Source: Calliphora vicina (taxonomy: Eukaryota > Arthropoda > Insecta > Diptera > Calliphoridae). Taken from it: DNA of 64,000 nucleotides. Positions 59,219 to 64,000 of this stretch are shown piece after piece. Location of the stretch: the NCBI RefSeq assembly GCF_958450345.1, contig NC_088784.1, positions 58,522,247 through 58,586,246 on the forward strand, read 5' to 3'. Each line of letters starts with the position of its first letter. The first letter of the stretch is position 1. The notes under the pieces are model-generated. The model saw only the letters and a list, made by a program, of their open reading frames with translations, was not told the DNA's origin and did not search any database. A program made the position numbers and the translations under genes.

Positions 59219-61129
59219 TTAAAAATTAGATTTTTTTAATTGTAAAATATGATTAAATATAACATATGAATTTCCGTTGTCAGCCTGGTCTAAAATATAT
59301 TCATCATCTTCCTCGTCATCATCTTCGTCGTCATCTTCGTCATCCTCTTCATCGTCATCATCTTCGTCGTCATCGTCTTCATCTTCGTCATCATCATCGT
59401 CGTAATATTCTTCATCATCTTCGTCGTCATCTTCGTCATCATCTTCGTCGTCATCGTCTTCGTTGTCATCTTCATCATCATCTTCTTCGTCATCATCATC
59501 ATCTTCGTCGTCATCTTCGTCATCATCTTCGTCATCATCTTCGTCATCATCTTCGTTGTCATCTTCGTCATCATCTTCGTCATCATCTTCGTCATCATCT
59601 TCGTCGTCATCGTCTTCATCTTCGTTGTCATCTTCGTCATCATCTTCGTCATCATCTTCATCGTCTTCGTTGTCATCTCCATCATCATCTTCGTCGTCAT
59701 CTTCGTCATCATCTTCGTCGTCATCTTCGTCATCATCTTCGTCATCATCTTCGTCATCATCTTCGTCGTCATCGTCTTCATCTTCGTCATCATCTTCGTC
59801 ATCATCTTCGTCATCATCTTCATCGTCGTCATCGTCGTCATCGTCTTCGTTGTCATCTCCATCATCATCTTCGTCGTCATCTTCCTCATTATCTTCGTCG
59901 TCATCTTCGTCGTCATCATCTTCGTCATCATCTTCGTCTTCATCGTCATCTTCGTCGTCATCGTCTTCGTCATCATCTTCGTCATCATCTTCGTCATCAT
60001 CTTCATCGTCATCTTCGTCGTCATCGTCTTCGTCATCATCTTCGTCGTCATCTTCGTCATCATCTTCGTCGTCATCTTCGTCGTCATCATCTTCGTCATC
60101 ATCTTCGTCATCATCTTCGTCATCATCTTCATCGTCATCTTCGTCGTCATCGTCTTCGTTGTCATCTTCATCATCATCGTCATCTTCGTCATCATCTTCG
60201 TCGTCATCATCTTCGTCGGCATCTTCGTCCTTATATTCGTCGTCATCGTCGTCTTCATCTTCGTCGTCATCATCATCATCTTCCTCGTATTCGTCATCTT
60301 CCTCGTTTTCGTCATCATCTTCTTCGTCATCTTCATCATCATCTAAGTCATCATCTTCGTCATAATCTACGTCCCCATCATCAACCTTATATTTCTCCTT
60401 GTATTCACTCTCTTCTTTGTCCACATCTTCGTTCTCATCTTTATTCTCTTTGTTATCATCCTCTTTTTCATCATTATCTATGTCTTCATTATCATGAGCA
60501 GCATTTTCGTTATAATGTTTATCTTCTTCTTTATTGTTATTTTGATGCTCTTTTTTATCATCTTCTTTAATTTCGCTCTCTTTTTCATCCTCATCATCTG
60601 TGTCTTCATTCTCACCTAGATCTGCAACTCCATCTTCATTAGCATCTTTGCCTCTCTTAGTATTTTCGTTTCCATCATACTCATAGTCATCTTCGTCATC
60701 ATTATCCTTTGCTTCTCTCTTCTCCCTTCTCTTATTTTCAAAATCTTCACTACCCACATGACCGGCATTATTGTCTGGTGTTATTTCATTTTTACTATAA
60801 TTATTTGCATTTAGTACCTCGTCTTTCGATTTTAAATTTTCACTATTTTTTTCTTCTTCCTCTTTACTAAAATGGTTGTGATCTTTTAGAACTGACGCTT
60901 TTACATCGGATGCATTCTCGTTTATGTCTTCAGGAACCGTTATATCAGTTCTTTTAGAATTTTGTTTGTCATCAAAACTAATAAATTTTGAATAATCTCC
61001 AAAGTAGTCCTCACTTATTGGTTTTGTTTCAATTGGAGAGTTGCTGGTAAACTCTTTTCTCCGCTGGGGATATGAATGACCAATAGTCAAAAGTGCTAAA
61101 ACGCCTACGGCAAAAATTATAAACTTCAT
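59219..61129 (-). CDS. secreted, extremely Asp/Glu-rich protein
   Basis: Single open frame of 636 residues, ATG at 61127-61129. Residues 1-19 are a signal peptide (MKFIIFAVGVLALLTIGHS). 20-130 are mixed polar. RREKR at 134-138 is a furin-type site. DANEDGVADLGE at 162-173 fits the 12-residue EF-hand loop (acidic or Asn at 1, 3, 5, 9, 12; Gly at 6). About 240-610 is almost wholly D and E with DDEDDDEDD repeats (12-bp DNA period GATGACGAAGAT type), ending in a hydrophobic-mixed tail (SYVIFNHILQLKK). Likely a calcium-binding secreted matrix or mineral-associated polyanion (inference). The exact repeat number may vary between alleles or assemblies. A poly(A) signal AATAAA overlaps the stop. Intronless as far as visible. 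Confidence 0.85.
   Translation of the reverse strand: MKFIIFAVGVLALLTIGHSYPQRRKEFTSNSPIETKPISEDYFGDYSKFISFDDKQNSKRTDITVPEDINENASDVKASVLKDHNHFSKEEEEKNSENLKSKDEVLNANNYSKNEITPDNNAGHVGSEDFENKRREKREAKDNDDEDDYEYDGNENTKRGKDANEDGVADLGENEDTDDEDEKESEIKEDDKKEHQNNNKEEDKHYNENAAHDNEDIDNDEKEDDNKENKDENEDVDKEESEYKEKYKVDDGDVDYDEDDDLDDDEDDEEDDDENEEDDEYEEDDDDDDEDEDDDDDEYKDEDADEDDDDEDDDEDDDDDEDDNEDDDDEDDDEDDDEDDDEDDDEDDDDEDDDEDDDEDDDEDDDEDDDDEDDDEDDDEDDDEDDDEDDDDEDDDEDEDDDEDDDDEDDDEDNEEDDDEDDDGDDNEDDDDDDDDEDDDEDDDEDDDEDEDDDDEDDDEDDDEDDDEDDDEDDDEDDDEDDDGDDNEDDEDDDEDDDEDDNEDEDDDDEDDDEDDDEDDDEDDNEDDDEDDDEDDDEDDDEDDDDDEEDDDEDDNEDDDDEDDDEDDDEDDEEYYDDDDDEDEDDDDEDDDDEEDDEDDDEDDDEEDDEYILDQADNGNSYVIFNHILQLKKSNF
59290..60365. 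repeat. GAT/GAC/GAA codon repeat (12-bp minisatellite in the acidic gene)
   Basis: The plus strand shows CATCATCTTCGTCATCATCTTCGTCGTCAT-like units throughout. Because the period is a multiple of 3 and lacks TAA/TAG/TGA in most frames, several spurious frames stay open here. Confidence 0.9.
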
Positions 61130-61164
61130 GTTTGTAGAATTTTAAATTTCAATCGATAACAGAT

Positions 61165-61176
61165 GTATTTATATAG
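61165..61176 (-). promoter_or_regulatory. TATA box of the acidic-protein gene
   Basis: On the minus strand ACTATATAAATAC lies about 40 bases upstream of the ATG, giving a leader of about 10-20 bases, as in the other secreted-protein genes of the cluster. Confidence 0.65.
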
Positions 61177-61179
61177 TTT

Positions 61180-62039
61180 TTTGCAACAGTAAAAATTAAT
61201 TGTTTAAAATGAAATATTGTAGTAGTTGGAGTCGTACTGTATGATACACTACATTAATAATGGACAAAGTTTAAATATTGTTAAATATAAAATTTGTGAA
61301 ATTAAGGATTACAATTATTTGTCCAATGTTAAATGTAATTAAATGCACACATACACTTATATTTAGTTATGTTTTTGGATGTCGAGCGATGTTACCGAAC
61401 AGTAATATTTCAGAAATGGAACCTCGTTGATAAAATATACATTACAGAAATGGAACCTGGTTATCTATTTAATTGATAAAATATGTATATTTTGAATTAA
61501 TACTGCTACTGTATTAATAATGGACTGTTTACGTAGCATGCAAATATTAACAATAAACTAATTAGTAATACATTTAATAATAATTTGTCTATTAAACAAA
61601 TATCTTTAAAATAACTCAACACGTGTTATTAATTTATTAATATGAGATAAGTTAAAATGTTAAATATAATTTTATTACTTTAGAAATCTTATTAGTTTTC
61701 TTACGATATTTACTGTTTCTTCAGTAATTGTAATTTCGGTCAGTCTTAAATAATTAACAACAATTAAAATAGTTGATTTTATATTGCATTTTAAATTCTG
61801 TAAACTCATTTTGTATTTTCATAATTTAAAAAGATTTATTTCTGAAATATTTTTTTAATTTTCCGTAAGATAAATTTGCTCCAATTAATATTTCATCAAA
61901 AGATGACAATGCCTTCAAATATGAAAGACTCACCAGGACAAAACCCAGGATCCCGTAATTTACATTTATAAAATCCCGAATTTGCAAAACCCAGTCCCGT
62001 TTGGCATCCCTAGTCTGAAGTGACAATTGATCTAGTTAG
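61180..62039. other. intergenic, no gene recognised
   Basis: Upstream region of the acidic gene, AT-rich. CAGAAATGGAACCT occurs twice (61412, 61445). No other exon seen. Confidence 0.45.
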
Positions 62040-62500
62040 TCACTTATGGTTTCTTAGGACTGTATAAGAGCTCTAGAACTCTTATTGGAGATATACATAA
62101 TACGAGTGTGTTGGTTGCCAGGGCACTGTACTAAGCCTGGAATAATAGGACGGGTTGTAGGGTGTCGAAGGCCATCTGACCAATATTGGATGCAAAAGCA
62201 ACAAAAAAAACTAATTGGGTTGGATAGTTGAAGTCTTAGGTCTCTGGTTGGAGTGATAACCGGTCACTGCTCCATTGGAGCCTTCGTTGGTAAATGGGGT
62301 AGTGGCACATAGGACTTTTAAAGGTTCTTCGACAATATCGATGAGCTAGAAACACTAAAACACATTTTGTGTAACTGTGCCAGATTACAATGTCTCATAC
62401 AAAAATGGCTATGAGTAGTTTCCACGATGATTTTTGTATCTATTGAAGGCACCAAGTTCGGGGATATGAAATCCCTTTGCGCAGTAGTGAAGAACATATT
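62040..62500 (+). pseudogene. non-LTR retrotransposon remnant: RNase H end and C-terminal zinc-knuckle-like region
   Basis: TGTTGGTTGCCAGGGCACTG reads as VWVPGH-type sequence, the RNase H signature of I/R1/Jockey-related elements. At 62345-62405 LETLKHILCNCARLQCLIQKW follows the common E(T)LxHxLxxCxxL motif. Between them the frame is broken several times. Confidence 0.7.
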
Positions 62501-62699
62501 GGGACAGGTCTTAATTTTTTGAAAGCAGCTGACTCAGTAAAGTTTTTGAAACTGTTTTTTCTTACGATTATTAATAAATTTGTTCTTAATTCTGAAAAAG
62601 ATACTTCAAGAAAATCGGTAAAGGATTAGCAAAAAAGCAGACCAAGGTAGGTAACAAACATAAAATTTTCAAATGCGAATAACTCGTAAACTGTAAGAG

Positions 62700-62945
62700 A
62701 CTAAAGCAATGTTTTTCGTATATGTAGATTTCGTCTAGTAGATTCCATATATATACAAATCTTTTAAATCGGATCGCAAACAAAAATTTGGCATCATTTA
62801 AAATTTTTGATATACCCGAGGTGCCCCACTTTGGGCATTGTGGCTCGGCGCGCCCTTGGCATTATAAGCCCAAATTCAAAACTTAAATTTATCAACACCT
62901 CTTCTATAGCTATTTTTATCAAAATCGGTCTATTCGTTTAGAATG
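62700..62945 (+). repeat. dispersed repeat, copy related to 900-1213
   Basis: ATATACCCGAGGTGCCCCACTTTGGGCA, TTGGCATTATAAGCCCAAATTC, AAAATCGGTCTATTCGTTTAGAA match the other copy in order. The CCACTGTG end is missing, cut at the junction with the transposase remnant that follows. Confidence 0.65.
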
Positions 62946-63172
62946 GGCCTCATCGCTGAAGATGATTTTTTGATGAATAGCGGCGGAACGTAGCCCGAAC
63001 ATAACACCCATTATGATAAAACAATTTTATAATTTTACGTTTTCCTGAACGCTAAATCCATCCATGGTGATTTGGCAAAACAAACTGAATAAATGATAAC
63101 CAATTCGATAGATGTAGCTTCAACAATATGAACTTTCAAAGTTCGGAAGTCCCTATTGGAAGACATTTTACA
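62941..63172 (-). pseudogene. internally deleted IS630/Tc1/mariner-type transposase element
   Basis: On the minus strand from the terminus GTCTTCCAATAGGGACTTC: MDGFSVQENVK (start at 63067), one-base frameshift, then FYHNGCYVRATFRR, jumping to KIIFSDEAHF at 62941-62972, which contains the first catalytic aspartate. The whole HTH-to-catalytic linker is deleted. The deletion point differs from that of 4635-5560, so they are independent derivatives of one parent. Confidence 0.8.
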
Positions 63173-63930
63173 ATTGGAAATGAAAAACCATTTGAACATT
63201 TTATAAAACATGTAAAAGTTTCCTTGTATTACTAATTCGAGTGTTCTGAAACATACATAAGTTTTAATAAATAGAATATAATAACAAAAATTCGAAAGAA
63301 TTAATTCGTAATAAAATTTTCAAAATCAAATTACATTTGATGACCTAACCATTCCATTAACTTTTTCATTCATATTTTAGGAATAAATTTCAAAAATTAC
63401 AGCCAATTTACTTCCTAATCTCAAATATGCCCACCCTGCATAAACATCTTATGAAGTTGCAATAACACCTTTATGGAGCTCACTAGCAATGTAAATATTA
63501 TTGTTTAAATTCAAACTTATTATCTAATTATAAGAAATTGTAAATATAAACAAATAAATTGCAGAGTAAACCTAATTTATACCACTGCGTAGTAGTTACC
63601 TGTTTTATACAAATATTTGGTCATTTAGGTAAGTAGTGACGAACAGAAGTTAATTTACTTATTAGTTAAATTATCCACTACGTATTTTGCATCAAATAAA
63701 AATATTTATTAAAATTAAAGTCATAATTTTGATTGTGTTTACATACAATAGTTAAATAGTTTAAATAATAATTACTAAATTAATAAATAGCTCATTCAAA
63801 CACTTGATCAAATATTTTTTATTATAACAAATGCTAGAAATAATCGATAATAGAAAGTAGATCTTTATACATTTGATGAAAATATTCCAATTTATTATTA
63901 GATAAAATAGTATAATATAAAGAGTGAAAA
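63173..63930. other. intergenic, upstream of the last gene
   Basis: AT-rich; no exon or repeat boundary seen. Confidence 0.45.
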
Positions 63931-63933
63931 GAG

Positions 63934-63940
63934 TATAAAT
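63934..63940 (+). promoter_or_regulatory. TATA box of the gene starting at 63980
   Basis: TATAAAT preceded by GAG, 46 bases before the ATG. Spacing matches that of the other cluster genes. Confidence 0.7.
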
Positions 63941-63979
63941 ATGATAATAAAATTGATTCACACTCAAAATTCAACAACC

Positions 63980-64000
63980 ATGAAGTTCATCGTTACAATT
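63980..64000 (+). CDS. start of a secreted-protein gene (partial, cut by window edge)
   Basis: ATG in the context CAACAACC, then codons for MKFIVTI, seven residues before the window ends. The start closely resembles the signal peptide of the acidic gene (MKFIIFAV) and less so MKYLNIIV. With the TATA box and short leader this supports a further member of the secreted-protein cluster. Nothing of the mature protein is visible. Confidence 0.65.

Noticed and set aside
59290..60342. 350-codon Met/Thr/Lys-rich open frame on the minus strand
   Set aside because: Alternative frame inside the acidic gene; only repeat composition keeps it open.
59463..60365. 300-codon poly-Ser open frame on the plus strand
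   Set aside because: Another frame of the same 12-bp repeat, with no start context or domain.
59266..60570. 434-codon His/Arg/Leu-rich open frame on the plus strand
   Set aside because: Shadow of the minus-strand GAT/GAA codon repeat. The minus frame has a signal peptide, a TATA box and non-repetitive ends; this one does not.

Overview
The window looks like nuclear DNA of a higher fly. It is very AT-rich, has spliced genes with short GT-AG introns, and carries many Tc1/mariner, hAT and non-LTR remnants and foldback MITEs. The repeats and secreted-protein genes fit a calyptrate fly (blow fly or house/stable fly type), but that placement is an inference and no species can be named.

Layout. 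1-24389: no host exon I can support. It holds a mariner transposase fragment at the left edge, a degenerate IS630/Tc1/mariner-type element at 4.6-5.6 kb, several foldback MITEs, dispersed repeats and a non-LTR reverse-transcriptase fragment at 24 kb. Much of it may be a large intron of the next gene, because the first exon found starts at a splice acceptor in mid-codon. 24390-33955 (+): the last seven exons of a large single-pass membrane mucin (furin-like site, Thr/Pro-rich mucin region, EGF, SEA-like domain, two EGF-like modules, transmembrane helix, about 240-residue cytoplasmic tail). One of its introns is of the rare GC-AG type. 33956-41390: 3' UTR, then nested repeats, including a 2.4-kb inverted-repeat element with a 3-bp target duplication.

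41391-44670 and 54385-57300 are two copies of one roughly 3-kb segmental duplication. Each carries a two-exon gene for a small secreted protein made of a signal peptide, a Thr/Ser mucin stretch, a poly-Pro hinge, a collagen-like Gly-X-Y stretch and Gly-rich repeats. The right copy is intact (350 aa). The left copy carries a 5-bp length change in the poly-Pro codons that throws the second half out of frame. Between the copies lie about 9.7 kb of nested transposable elements, several with recognisable target-site duplications (8-10 bp), including a Foldback-like element with 9-bp duplications.

59219-61129 (-) encodes a secreted, extremely Asp/Glu-rich protein with one EF-hand-like loop. At 63980 another gene begins with a very similar signal peptide and a TATA box, and runs off the window. 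Together 43-64 kb reads as a cluster of TATA-driven genes for secreted low-complexity proteins, the kind of architecture seen in fly glue, silk-like, cuticle or mineral-binding secretions. The tissue and function are inference.

No tRNA, rRNA, CRISPR array or bacterial-type feature was recognised.
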